From DASYCK01 sp036500205 (GTDB lineage: Bacteria > Myxococcota_A > Polyangia > Fen-1088): a DNA stretch of 51,182 nucleotides. The notes under the pieces are model-generated. The model searched no databases and was not told where the DNA came from. It was given only the letters and a program-made list of their open reading frames with translations. Where the stretch lies: NCBI GenBank assembly GCA_036500205.1, contig DASYCK010000111.1:1-51182 (forward strand), in the 5' to 3' direction. A program made the position numbers and the translations under genes. Each line of letters begins with the position of its first letter. Positions within the stretch are counted from its first letter, which is position 1. Positions 26,944 through 35,280 of this stretch are shown here, one piece after another.

Positions 26944-27601
26944 CGCGCCCGTCGAGGCCGACCACGAGCTCGACCTGCACGTCCGCTTCGATCTCGGCCT
27001 CCCGCGCGGACGCCGGGTAAGGAACGTTGGCGCTGCCCAGCAGGCGGGCAGGCACACTCACCCGATCCTCGCCGACGACGTCTCCCGTGCCGTCTCCGTC
27101 GCGAACATCACCGCCGGCCGCCGAGCCGACTGGTCCCCCCTCTTTCGCGACCGCTGAATCTCGCGGAGCGGGCGCCCCGCGGCCGGCCACGGTCCCCGCG
27201 CTCATCGCGAAACGGACCGGCGCAGCCGCGACGTCCTCGCTCACGGCCGTGGGACTCGTCAGGACGGGGTTCGGCGTTTCGACTGACCGCAAAGGAATCG
27301 GTCGCGCCGTGGCGCTCGACCGGGAAGGGGCCCGAGCAGTGGCCCGACGGGGCGCCACCGGCTGGCCGGTCATCGGCCCCGACGGCGCGGGCGCCTCCGG
27401 TGGCACGGCCACGCCATCGAACATGTCGACCTCGATCGCCGTTACCGGCGCCGTACCTTTCCCGGACGCGATGAAGCCAGTACCCACCAGCGCGGCGAAC
27501 GCGGCGTGCGCCAGCAAGGACGCGACGAGCGCGATGGGCGGACCGAGGCGGCGGGTTCTCCTCGCCACTTTCGCCCCGTTCCTGGTGGTCTCGCTCGTCA
27601 T
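26792..27601 (-). CDS. tonB: Energy transducer TonB
   Basis: TonB couples the inner-membrane proton motive force to outer-membrane receptors. The 269-residue protein (ATG 27601) has an N-terminal anchor (IALVASLLAHAAFAALVGTGFIA, with the conserved His). A long Pro/Ala/Arg-rich periplasmic spacer follows. The C-terminal TonB domain covers about residues 185-269 (VPYPASAREAEIEADVQVELVVGLDGRVSRARVV...AALQGVRNFRFSPALRDGRPV). ExbB/ExbD are not in the window, so it must borrow them from elsewhere. A GTG start at 27628 is possible but would put the coding region over the palindromic operator. It is divergent from a TonB-dependent receptor and convergent with nikR, implying dedicated nickel transport. 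Confidence 0.93.
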   Translation of the reverse strand: MTSETTRNGAKVARRTRRLGPPIALVASLLAHAAFAALVGTGFIASGKGTAPVTAIEVDMFDGVAVPPEAPAPSGPMTGQPVAPRRATARAPSRSSATARPIPLRSVETPNPVLTSPTAVSEDVAAAPVRFAMSAGTVAGRGAPAPRDSAVAKEGGPVGSAAGGDVRDGDGTGDVVGEDRVSVPARLLGSANVPYPASAREAEIEADVQVELVVGLDGRVSRARVVSRCGYGLDEAALQGVRNFRFSPALRDGRPVRVRMRWPVQFRLR

Positions 27602-27622
27602 GAGCTCGTCGCGGAATTCATG

Positions 27623-27648
27623 TAGCACGAAATTGAAATCTCGTGTTA
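27623..27648. promoter_or_regulatory. Near-palindromic site between tonB and the receptor gene, candidate NikR operator
   Basis: The 26-bp site has half-sites TAGCACGA and TCGTGTTA (7 of 8 bases symmetrical) around a 10-bp centre that is itself mostly symmetrical (AATT..AAT). It lies in the 62-bp gap between the two divergent start codons, so a bound repressor could block both. NikR recognises long palindromes, and nikR is the neighbouring gene. Assignment as its operator is inference. Confidence 0.55.
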
Positions 27649-27663
27649 AGAGCGATCACGTTC

Positions 27664-30270
27664 ATGAAGAAACGTGCTACTCGCGCCCTCGCCGCCCCGC
27701 CCCGGCGATTCCTTTCTCGTCGCGCCATCGCGACCGGCCTGGCGTTCGCGCTCCCGGCGCTGTTGCTGGGGCGCGCCCGCGCCGAGGATCCCACCGGCAA
27801 TGCCATGCCGGCCGACGCCGATGAAGCGCTGACACCTCCTTCGCTCCTCACCCATCCCGACGCCCCTTATCCGAAGCAGGCGCTCCGCGAGCGGGTCGAG
27901 GGCTCCGTGGGACTGGAGCTGTCGATCGCCCCCTCGGGACAGGTCACCGACGTCACGGTGACCGCGCCCGCCGGCCACGGCTTCGACGAGGCGGCGTCCG
28001 CCACCGCGCGGACGTTTGTCTTCGAGCCCGCCAGGCGCGACGGCGTGGCCATCGCCTCGACGGTGCAGTTCACCTACGAGTTTCACCTGCCCCCCGACGA
28101 GGTGGCGCCCGTCGCGCCTCCCCCTCCCCCGAAGCTCGCCGCGCCCTTGCCGCCGCTTCCCGCCGAGGTGACCCAGTCCAATCCCAACCAGTCGACCCTG
28201 GTGCTGGCGGCCCGCCCCATCAGCGCCGCCTCGTCGTTCTCCGTCCAGGATCGCGATTTCCAGCTGCGCCCCATCGGCAGCGTGCAGGACATCCTGCGGG
28301 TCACGCCGGGGCTGGTGATGGTGCAGCATTCGGGGGGCGGCAAGGCGAACCAGTACTTCCTGCGCGGCTTTGACGCCGATCACGGCACCGATCTGGCGCT
28401 GTCGATCGATGGCGTGCCCATCAATATGGTCTCGCACGCGCACGGGCAAGGCTTCGCCGACACGAATTTCATCATTCCCGAGGTGGTGGAACGGGTCGAG
28501 ATCACCAAGGGCCCCTACTTCGTGGCGCAAGGGGACTTCGCGACGGCGGGCGCCGTCAACATGGTGTCGCGCGACGCGTTCGAGCACAGCTCCGTCGGCG
28601 CCGGCTTCGTCGACTCGCCCGGGCACGGCACGGCCGGTTACCGCGCGCTCGTCATCGCCAGCCCCAAGATGAATACGACGGAATCGGTCAAGGCGACGTT
28701 CGCCGCCGAGGTGGGCCGATCGAACGGACCGTTCGACAACCCGGAGAGCTGGGACAAGTACAAGCTGTTCAACAAGGTGACGCTGTCGTCCGGCCCCACC
28801 TCCACGCTGAGCATCGGCGAGATGAGCTACGCCGGGAACTGGCACGGCTCGGGGCAGCTCCCCGCCCGCGCCGTCGAGGAGGGGATCGTCTCGCGGTTCG
28901 GTTCCCTCGATCCCGACGAGGGGGGGAATACCGCCCGCCATCAGCTGTTCGCCTCGTACCGCCTGCGCCCCACCGAGACGAGCGAGCTGCGCGCGACGGC
29001 CTACGCCGGCACGTACCGGTTCAACCTGTTCTCGAACTTCACGCTCTACCTGCGCGACCCCGACAACGGCGACGAGATCGAGCAGGTCGACCGCCGGACA
29101 TTTTACGGCGGCAAGGTCAGCTACCGGGTGCTGCACCAGTTCGGCCCCGTCCGGATCGACACCACGATGGGCGCCGACGCCCGCAACGACGACATCCACG
29201 AGGAGCTGTGGAACACGGTGCACCGGCAGCAGGTCGCGGCGGTGCGCGCGAACGAGGTTCACGAGAGCTTTCTCGGCGTGTACTTGAACGAAGAGATCAC
29301 GCCGGCCCGCTGGCTCCGGGCCGACGTGGGGGGACGCGCCGACCTGCTGTCATTCGCGGTCGACGATCGCCTGGCCGTCCCCGATCCCGCCGCCCCGAAG
29401 AGCGGCGTCGCTGCCGCCCACCAGCTCAGCCCCAAGGCCACCGTCATCGTCACCCCGTTCGACGGCCCGGACGCGGCGCTGGACGTCTACGCGAACTATG
29501 GCCATGGCTTTCATTCGAACGACGTGCGGGGCGTGTTCGCGCGGCCGGCGGTCACGCCGCTGGCCCGCGCCGTGGGCGAGGAGCTCGGCGCGCGGACCCG
29601 CCTGTGGGGCCGCTGGGATCTGGCGGCCGCCCTGTGGAAGCTGGATCTCGACAGCGAGACGGTCTGGAACGGCGACGACGGCACCACCGGCGTCAGCGGT
29701 CCCACCACCCGCCACGGCGTCGAGGTGGAGAGCCGCTACGAGGTGACGCCCTGGCTGGCGGCCGATCTGGCGCTGACGTTCACGCACTCCCAGTTCAGCA
29801 CCGACCTCCAAAATGGCGGTGGCCTGGCGCTGGCGCCCAAGCAGACCTGGGCGGGCGGGCTGTCGGCCCGTCACACGCTGGGCCCCGGCGTGGCACGCGC
29901 AGGCCTGAGGTTCTACGGCATCGGCGATCGTCCGGCCTCTGACGACGGCGTGCTGGTGGCGCCGGGGTTCACGCAGTTCGACATGCACGTGGGCTATCGG
30001 CACCGCTGGTTCGACGTCGCGCTCGACATCGAGAACCTGCTGAACGGCGCGTTCCGTTCGGCGCAGTTCGCCACCGTCAGCCGGCTGCCCACCGAGCCCG
30101 GCATCGGCGCGCCGGTCCCTGCGGGTTTCAGCTGTGGCCGGAGCGGTCGTCTGGCGCCGGCGCCCGGCGGCGGCGCGGCGGGCGGCACCTTCCAGGGCTG
30201 CGAGGACGTCGACTACACCCCCGCCTATCCCATCACTGTGCGCCTGATGGCCACCCTGTTCCTCGATTGA
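27664..30270 (+). CDS. TonB-dependent outer-membrane receptor with N-terminal TonB-C-like domain (nickel cluster)
   Basis: An 868-residue outer-membrane gated pore. Order of parts: signal peptide (FALPALLLGRARA); a TonB C-terminal-like domain at about residues 50-140 (HPDAPYPKQALRERVEGSVGLELSIAPSGQVTDV...ATARTFVFEPARRDG); a Pro-rich linker; a possible TonB box (STLVLAARP); a plug domain (IGSVQDILRVTPGLV, FLRGFDADHGTDLALSIDGVPIN, VERVEITKGPYF, AGAVNMVSRD); and a 22-strand-type barrel ending YPITVRLMATLFLD with a terminal aromatic-type residue pattern. The start ATG 27664 keeps the operator outside the gene. The next gene is a UreH-type nickel permease 13 bp downstream, so the ligand is probably a nickel or cobalt complex. 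That ligand is inference from neighbours. Confidence 0.93.
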   Translation: MKKRATRALAAPPRRFLSRRAIATGLAFALPALLLGRARAEDPTGNAMPADADEALTPPSLLTHPDAPYPKQALRERVEGSVGLELSIAPSGQVTDVTVTAPAGHGFDEAASATARTFVFEPARRDGVAIASTVQFTYEFHLPPDEVAPVAPPPPPKLAAPLPPLPAEVTQSNPNQSTLVLAARPISAASSFSVQDRDFQLRPIGSVQDILRVTPGLVMVQHSGGGKANQYFLRGFDADHGTDLALSIDGVPINMVSHAHGQGFADTNFIIPEVVERVEITKGPYFVAQGDFATAGAVNMVSRDAFEHSSVGAGFVDSPGHGTAGYRALVIASPKMNTTESVKATFAAEVGRSNGPFDNPESWDKYKLFNKVTLSSGPTSTLSIGEMSYAGNWHGSGQLPARAVEEGIVSRFGSLDPDEGGNTARHQLFASYRLRPTETSELRATAYAGTYRFNLFSNFTLYLRDPDNGDEIEQVDRRTFYGGKVSYRVLHQFGPVRIDTTMGADARNDDIHEELWNTVHRQQVAAVRANEVHESFLGVYLNEEITPARWLRADVGGRADLLSFAVDDRLAVPDPAAPKSGVAAAHQLSPKATVIVTPFDGPDAALDVYANYGHGFHSNDVRGVFARPAVTPLARAVGEELGARTRLWGRWDLAAALWKLDLDSETVWNGDDGTTGVSGPTTRHGVEVESRYEVTPWLAADLALTFTHSQFSTDLQNGGGLALAPKQTWAGGLSARHTLGPGVARAGLRFYGIGDRPASDDGVLVAPGFTQFDMHVGYRHRWFDVALDIENLLNGAFRSAQFATVSRLPTEPGIGAPVPAGFSCGRSGRLAPAPGGGAAGGTFQGCEDVDYTPAYPITVRLMATLFLD

Positions 30271-30283
30271 AAGGGACGCCTCG

Positions 30284-30949
30284 ATGGCGGCCGGAGGTCT
30301 ATCGTTGTGGGCGCTGGCGGCGCTGCTGGGACTGCGCCACGCCCTGGAGCCGGATCACCTGACGGCCCTCTCCACGCTGGTCGCGGAGGAGCGAGGGGCG
30401 CGCGCGGCGGTGAGTCTCGGCATCGCCTGGGGGCTCGGCCACACCTTGGCGCTGCTCGGCGTCGCCACCGTGCTGGCCGCCTCGGAGACGACGTTGCCGG
30501 CGCCAGTGGCGACCGCATTCGAGCTCGCCGTGGGGCTCATGCTGATCGGTCTCGGCCTGCGCGCCATCGGACGCGCCGTCGGGGAACGGTGGAAGAAACA
30601 AGCCCCCCCGGCCGAGCCTCACCATCACGACTCGCGCGGGCGATGGGCGCTGGCACGACGGTCCACGGCGATCGGCCTCGTTCACGGGCTGGCCGGCAGC
30701 GGCGCCCTGACCGCGCTGGTCGCCTCGCAGCTCTCGTCGACGGGGATGCGGCTGGCTTACGTGGGGCTGTTCGGCCTCTGCTCGACCGTGGCCATGGCGG
30801 GGATGTCGGGGCTCGCGGGCCTGCCGCTGGCCCGCCTCGGACAGAGGCCAGGATTGCGAACCGGCATCGGGCTGCTGACCGGCGCCATCGCCATCATCGT
30901 CGGAGGCGGCTGGGTGCTCCGCGAAGTGACCGCCCTCCGCGGCGGCTGA
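30284..30949 (+). CDS. UreH/NiCoT-type nickel (cobalt) permease
   Basis: An inner-membrane nickel transporter of 221 residues. The hallmark HAxEPDH motif is LRHALEPDHLTALSTL in the first helix, followed by GIAWGLGHTLALLGVAT and GLVHGLAGSGALTALV, the second and third family motifs. About six helices are visible. A cytosolic loop contains EPHHHDS, a likely metal-binding stretch. The length and single HAxEPDH motif fit UreH-like members rather than full-length NixA. AAAGGG stands eight bases before the ATG. It shares the receptor's transcript, and together they could move nickel across both membranes. Confidence 0.92.
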   Translation: MAAGGLSLWALAALLGLRHALEPDHLTALSTLVAEERGARAAVSLGIAWGLGHTLALLGVATVLAASETTLPAPVATAFELAVGLMLIGLGLRAIGRAVGERWKKQAPPAEPHHHDSRGRWALARRSTAIGLVHGLAGSGALTALVASQLSSTGMRLAYVGLFGLCSTVAMAGMSGLAGLPLARLGQRPGLRTGIGLLTGAIAIIVGGGWVLREVTALRGG

Positions 30950-30962
30950 CGCCGCGCGCGCG

Positions 30963-31379
30963 TCAGCGCTGGGCCGCGGAAAATGCGGGCCGCTCGAGGT
31001 TGTAGAGCGCGCCAGCCCAGGTGAGCTGCCGCGTCGCCAGATCGATCGAGCCACTGAGCGTCGCGCCGCCCGAGCTCGTCGCCGTCACGATGCCTCCGCC
31101 GCAGCCGTACGTCCCCGCGTCGCCCACGTCGGAATGACTCCAGGTGTACGTGCCATCGGCCTTCAACTTGACGCTCCAGTTGCACGAGACGACGCCGTCG
31201 GTCGGCCCCAGACCACACTCCATCACCTCCGTCGACAGGAACGTCTGCCCCCTGGCCCAGTCACAGGCCTGCGGATCTCGATCGTCGGACCCACAGCCGC
31301 TGAAGGCGACGGACAGGCCCGCGAGCAGCAGCGCCAGCAGTCCCCTGGCGACCTGGCCGGCCGGCGTCGAGGTCCGCAT
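30963..31379 (-). CDS. Small lipoprotein of unknown function
   Basis: From ATG 31379 the product has 138 residues with a good lipoprotein signal (GLLALLLAGLSVAFSGC, lipid Cys about residue 28). The mature part has six further cysteines and a short beta-rich repeat of type LKADGTYTWSHSDVGDAGTYGCGGGIV...GGATLSGSIDLATRQLTW, like many myxobacterial secreted lipoproteins. I cannot name the family. Alternative starts at 31421 and 31433 would add residues encoded by a CGGGAA tandem repeat (translated as Pro-Val). Its 3' end converges on the nickel permease. Confidence 0.75.
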   Translation of the reverse strand: MRTSTPAGQVARGLLALLLAGLSVAFSGCGSDDRDPQACDWARGQTFLSTEVMECGLGPTDGVVSCNWSVKLKADGTYTWSHSDVGDAGTYGCGGGIVTATSSGGATLSGSIDLATRQLTWAGALYNLERPAFSAAQR

Positions 31380-31387
31380 CGCGGGCC

Positions 31388-31411
31388 CGGGAACGGGAAC
31401 GGGAACGGGAA
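31388..31411. repeat. Four tandem CGGGAA hexamers before the lipoprotein gene
   Basis: CGGGAA is repeated four times directly upstream of the preferred lipoprotein start at 31379. On the coding strand the tract would read TTCCCG. It sits where a ribosome-binding site would be expected, which makes the true start uncertain and raises the possibility of slippage-based variation. Confidence 0.8.
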
Positions 31412-31487
31412 CGAGTCTCATTGAGATGCTCATGGCGACCGACGTTTCAACAGTCGTGCCAGGGATCTTCCCCGCCTCGGAATTCCA

Positions 31488-33713
31488 ATGGCCAGGAGGC
31501 ACGCCACCGGCGGCCTGGCCGCGTCTCGGATTTTCGAGGGGCTGGTCCTGCCCTGTCGCGCCTCGGGCGCGACGCCTCACCGCCGGCTGGTATCCTCGGC
31601 GAGCTTGCGCTCCCGTCGCACCGCTCTCCTCGCTTTCGCCGCGCTCGTGTCCAGCCTGACGTGCCGGCGCGGTGACCGTGTGGCGTCCGCGCCCCCCGAC
31701 GCCGCCGTCCCGTCAGGTGGGCTGCTCGCCGGCGTCGTCGACCCGTGGACCTGGCCGCGCGCCCGCGACGCCACCGATCGCGAGCGCGCCCTCGAAGACG
31801 TTGGCCCCTACGAGCCGCTCGATCCCGCGCAACCCGGGTCGCCGCTCTGCAACCCGAACGCGCGCTACTGGACCAAGCTGGTCGGGCTCGCCTGGGATCG
31901 CGACCTCGACCTCGACGTCGCGGACGTGCCTGTCGATCTCGACGGCGACGGGCACGCCGACACGCGCGTGACCCGCCACGTTCACGCGCCTGGGGGGGTG
32001 CTGGCCAACCTCGCGCTGTTCGGCCTGACCGCCACCCCCGACGATCCGCGCGGCCGCGTGGGGCGCATCTCGGTCTCGACGGGCGTGCTGGGACTGCGCG
32101 AGCCGCTGCTGCCCGATGGCAAGCCGAGCGGCGAGATCGGCATGACCTGCTTCCTGTGCCACGGCGGCGCGGATCCCGGCGACGGCCACGTCGTGCTGGG
32201 GATGGCGGGCACCCGGTTCGATTACGGGCTGCTGCTGGCCACGGCGGCGGCGCTGAATGACGACGGCCCGGCGGCGGACTTTCGGCGCGCGCACGGCTTT
32301 CCAGACGGGCCCGCCGTTCGAGCGCGGCTGCTGCTGGCCGGGCCGGGGCGTCAGGATCTCACCGGTGAGTTCGGGCTCGACGTGACGGTGCCCGGCCTGC
32401 ACTCGGCGCGCTATCCGGGAACGCGTCGGGTGCGCCAGGGGACGAAGGGAATCGTGAACCCCATCAGCGTGCCACCCATCCTGCCGTGGGCCGGCATGGA
32501 CCTGCAGAACTGGTCGGGCAGCGAGGTGGCGAGCGCGCGCTGGGTGCGGCGGCTGCTCGCGCTCGGCGGCGATGCCAACGGGGTGCTGCGACAGCTCGGT
32601 CTCCCCGCGATGACCGGCGCCGATCCGCGCGGCTGGTCGGCGCTCCGCCGCGCGTTGCTGCTCGACCTGCGCAACCTCGGAACGCTCGGGCTGCAGCAAG
32701 ACTCATTTCCCGGGTTGCTGTGGGCCGACGCCATCCACGGAAATGCCACGCTCGCCGCGGACGCGCTCGTCGCCATTCCGCCGATGTATGTCGCCGCCCC
32801 GCTCCGCCGGGTCATCGAACGCGAGCGCTTCGTCGCCCCCCCGGCCGATGCAGCGGCGATCGCGCGTGGACGCGAGCTGTTCGCGAACCGCGTGATCGGG
32901 GTGATCGCGAACCGGCAGATCTTGAAAGAAGCGCCTGCGCTCTACGGTCCGGCCAAGCTGACCGCTCCCCTGCTGGCGCCGATCGACGAGGCGCTGCCCG
33001 CGACGTTCGCCGTCCGCTGCGCCGACTGCCACAGCGCGACGCCCGGTGGTGAGCCGGTGCCGTTCGCGACCGCGACGCCGCCGCTCGGGCGCTGCGGCCA
33101 TTGCCACCGTTCTCACGCGCCGTTCGAGGACGAAGACAGACCGCGCGCCTCGCTGGCGGCTCTCCACGTTCCACCTTCGGCCCCCGCCGAAGTGGCCTTC
33201 TGCCAGCGCTGTCACACTCGCCATCGCGCGTTCACGCCCGTCGTGTATTCGTCGAGCCTGCTGCTCCCCTTCGACGCCAACGTGAACGGCAAGGCTCAGG
33301 ACGACGAAGATGCGGACGGCCGCGCCGGCGGCATCGGCACCGAGGCGTTGCTGGCGTTCGACGTGCCACGTCCCGAGCGCCCCGCGTCCGGATTCGGCGT
33401 CGACGTCACGACCCTGGCGCGCGTTCGCTCCGTCGGCGCCATCGAGACGACCCACCTGGGGGTCGGCTGGGTGCGCGTGCCGCCGCTCGCCGGCGTACGG
33501 GCGTCAGCGCCCTATCTCCACAACGGCTCGGTCCCCACGCTGCGCGCGCTGCTCGAGCCGGCGCGCCGCCGGCCCGCCACGTTCGCGCTCGGCGCGGCCG
33601 GATTCACCTTCGACACGCGCCTCCCCGGCAACCGGAACATCGGCCACGAGTTCGGCACGGCGCTTTCGTCGCGCGAGAAGGACGACCTGATCGCCTTTCT
33701 CGAGTCGCTTTGA
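31488..33713 (+). CDS. Multihaem c-type cytochrome, RoxA/di-haem peroxidase-like
   Basis: A 741-residue exported haem protein. Four CxxCH sites are seen: CFLCH at residue 221, CADCH at 511, CGHCH at 536 and CQRCH at 572. The C-terminal third (GWVRVPPLAGVRASAPYLHNGSVPTLRALLEPARRRPATFALG ... LPGNRNIGHEFG) follows the pattern of RoxA-type rubber oxygenases and related di-haem peroxidases. Those usually have two haems, so the extra CxxCH pair is unusual. The annotated start ATG 31488 is followed by a non-signal stretch; a TTG at 31605 (LRSRRTALLAFAALVSSLTC) would give a proper lipoprotein signal and may be the real start. Substrate unknown. Confidence 0.88.
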   Translation: MARRHATGGLAASRIFEGLVLPCRASGATPHRRLVSSASLRSRRTALLAFAALVSSLTCRRGDRVASAPPDAAVPSGGLLAGVVDPWTWPRARDATDRERALEDVGPYEPLDPAQPGSPLCNPNARYWTKLVGLAWDRDLDLDVADVPVDLDGDGHADTRVTRHVHAPGGVLANLALFGLTATPDDPRGRVGRISVSTGVLGLREPLLPDGKPSGEIGMTCFLCHGGADPGDGHVVLGMAGTRFDYGLLLATAAALNDDGPAADFRRAHGFPDGPAVRARLLLAGPGRQDLTGEFGLDVTVPGLHSARYPGTRRVRQGTKGIVNPISVPPILPWAGMDLQNWSGSEVASARWVRRLLALGGDANGVLRQLGLPAMTGADPRGWSALRRALLLDLRNLGTLGLQQDSFPGLLWADAIHGNATLAADALVAIPPMYVAAPLRRVIERERFVAPPADAAAIARGRELFANRVIGVIANRQILKEAPALYGPAKLTAPLLAPIDEALPATFAVRCADCHSATPGGEPVPFATATPPLGRCGHCHRSHAPFEDEDRPRASLAALHVPPSAPAEVAFCQRCHTRHRAFTPVVYSSSLLLPFDANVNGKAQDDEDADGRAGGIGTEALLAFDVPRPERPASGFGVDVTTLARVRSVGAIETTHLGVGWVRVPPLAGVRASAPYLHNGSVPTLRALLEPARRRPATFALGAAGFTFDTRLPGNRNIGHEFGTALSSREKDDLIAFLESL

Positions 33714-33726
33714 TGCCGGCTACCGT

Positions 33727-35280
33727 CTACTTGGCGTAGTCGGTGGCGCGCGTCTCGCGAATCACGGCCACCCGCACTTGCCCCGGGTACGCCAGATCGG
33801 CCTCGACCCGGCGGGCGATGTCCTTGGACAGCAGCCGCGCCTGATCGTCGCTGACCCGCGAGTTCTCGACCATCACGCGCACCTCCTTGCCCGCCTGGAT
33901 GGCGAACGCCCGCTCCACGCCTGGGAAGCTGGCGGCGATCTTCTCGAGATCGTGCAGCCGTTGCACGTAGCTCTCCAGCATCTCGCGCCGGGCGCCCGGC
34001 CGCTGCCCCGACAGCACGTTGGCGGCGTCCACCAGGTGCGCGATGACGTCGGTCGGTGGCACGTCGCCGTGATGGGCCTCGATGGCGTGCACCACCCGCG
34101 GCGACTCACCCAGCTTCTTCGCCGTCTGCGCGCCGATGATGGCGTGCGGCCCCTCGGCCTCCTGATCGATGGCCTTGCCGATGTCGTGCAGCAGGCCGGC
34201 TCGTCGTGCCACCTTCACTGGCAGCCCCAGCTCGGCCGCCATGGCCCCCGCCAGGATGCCCACCTCGACCGAATGCTGCAGCAGGTTCTGCGCGTTGCTC
34301 GACCGGAACTTCAGCCGCCCGATCAGCCGCACCAGCTCCGGCGGCAGGCGCCCGATGCCCAGGTCGAGGATGGCCTTCTCGCCGGCGTCGCGGCACTGCT
34401 GCTCGACCTCCTGCGTGGCCTTCTCCACCGACTCCTCGATGCGCGTCGGATGGATGCGCCCGTCGGCGATCAGCCGGGTCAGCGCCAGCCGGGCGATCTC
34501 GCGCCGCACCGGATTGAAGCAGGAGATCACCACGGCCTCGGGCGTGTCGTCGATGATCAGATCGATGCCGGTGGCCGCCTCGATGGCGCGGATGTTGCGC
34601 CCTTCGCGGCCGATGATCCGCCCCTTCATGTCGTCCGACGGCAGCGGCACGGTGGCGACCGTCCGCTCGGCCACGTACTCGCCTGCGTAGCGCTGAATGG
34701 CCGCCGCGATGATGTTCTTCGAGCGGCTCTCCGCCTCGGCGCGCGCCTCGTCCTCGATGCGCTTCACCTCGGCCACCGCCGCCAGCCGCGCCTCGTCGCG
34801 GATCTCCTCGATCAGCTGGGCCCGCGCCTCGACCTGGGTCAGCGCCGCGGTCTTCTCGAGCCGCGTCTTGGCCTCCGCCGCCAGGGTGGCCGCCGCACGC
34901 GCCGACACCTCGGCCGCCGCCTCCCGCGCCGCGATCTGCTTTTCGCTGCGCGCGAACTCGTCGGACTGGCGATCCAGGTCGCGCTTCTTCCGATCCAGGT
35001 CGCGGTCGCGCTCGGCCAGCTGCGCCGCCTGCTTCTCCAGGTCCTTCTGGCGGCCCTTCTGCTGCGCCTCGACCTCGGCCCGCGCCTTCTGCGCCAGCTC
35101 CTTCGCGTCGAGGACCGCTTTCCGCTTCATCGTCTCGGCCTCGGCCTGGGCGGCCTCGATCAGCCGCTGCTTCTCGGTGTCGGACTGCGCGAGCGCCGGG
35201 GCCCGCAACATCCGCCCCACGAAGAGGGCCACCAGGAACACCGCCAGTAACAGCGGAACGACGACGGCAAGGGAGATCAT
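33727..35280 (-). CDS. rny: Ribonuclease Y
   Basis: A membrane-anchored endoribonuclease that starts mRNA decay. The 517-residue protein begins at ATG 35280 (MISLAVVVPLLLAVFLVALFVGRML, one anchor helix). A long charged coiled coil (about residues 30-190) follows, then a KH domain with GRIIGREGRNIRAIEAATGIDLIIDDTPE. Next is an HD domain (NLLQHSVEVGILAG, ARRAGLLHDIGKAID, EAHHGDVPPTDVIAHLVDAANVLSG) containing the metal His-Asp pairs. The C-terminal dimer region ends VAVIRETRATDYAK, the usual rny tail. The ATG overlaps the stop of the upstream cyclo-ligase gene (ATGA), so the two are translationally coupled. Confidence 0.96.
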   Translation of the reverse strand: MISLAVVVPLLLAVFLVALFVGRMLRAPALAQSDTEKQRLIEAAQAEAETMKRKAVLDAKELAQKARAEVEAQQKGRQKDLEKQAAQLAERDRDLDRKKRDLDRQSDEFARSEKQIAAREAAAEVSARAAATLAAEAKTRLEKTAALTQVEARAQLIEEIRDEARLAAVAEVKRIEDEARAEAESRSKNIIAAAIQRYAGEYVAERTVATVPLPSDDMKGRIIGREGRNIRAIEAATGIDLIIDDTPEAVVISCFNPVRREIARLALTRLIADGRIHPTRIEESVEKATQEVEQQCRDAGEKAILDLGIGRLPPELVRLIGRLKFRSSNAQNLLQHSVEVGILAGAMAAELGLPVKVARRAGLLHDIGKAIDQEAEGPHAIIGAQTAKKLGESPRVVHAIEAHHGDVPPTDVIAHLVDAANVLSGQRPGARREMLESYVQRLHDLEKIAASFPGVERAFAIQAGKEVRVMVENSRVSDDQARLLSKDIARRVEADLAYPGQVRVAVIRETRATDYAK

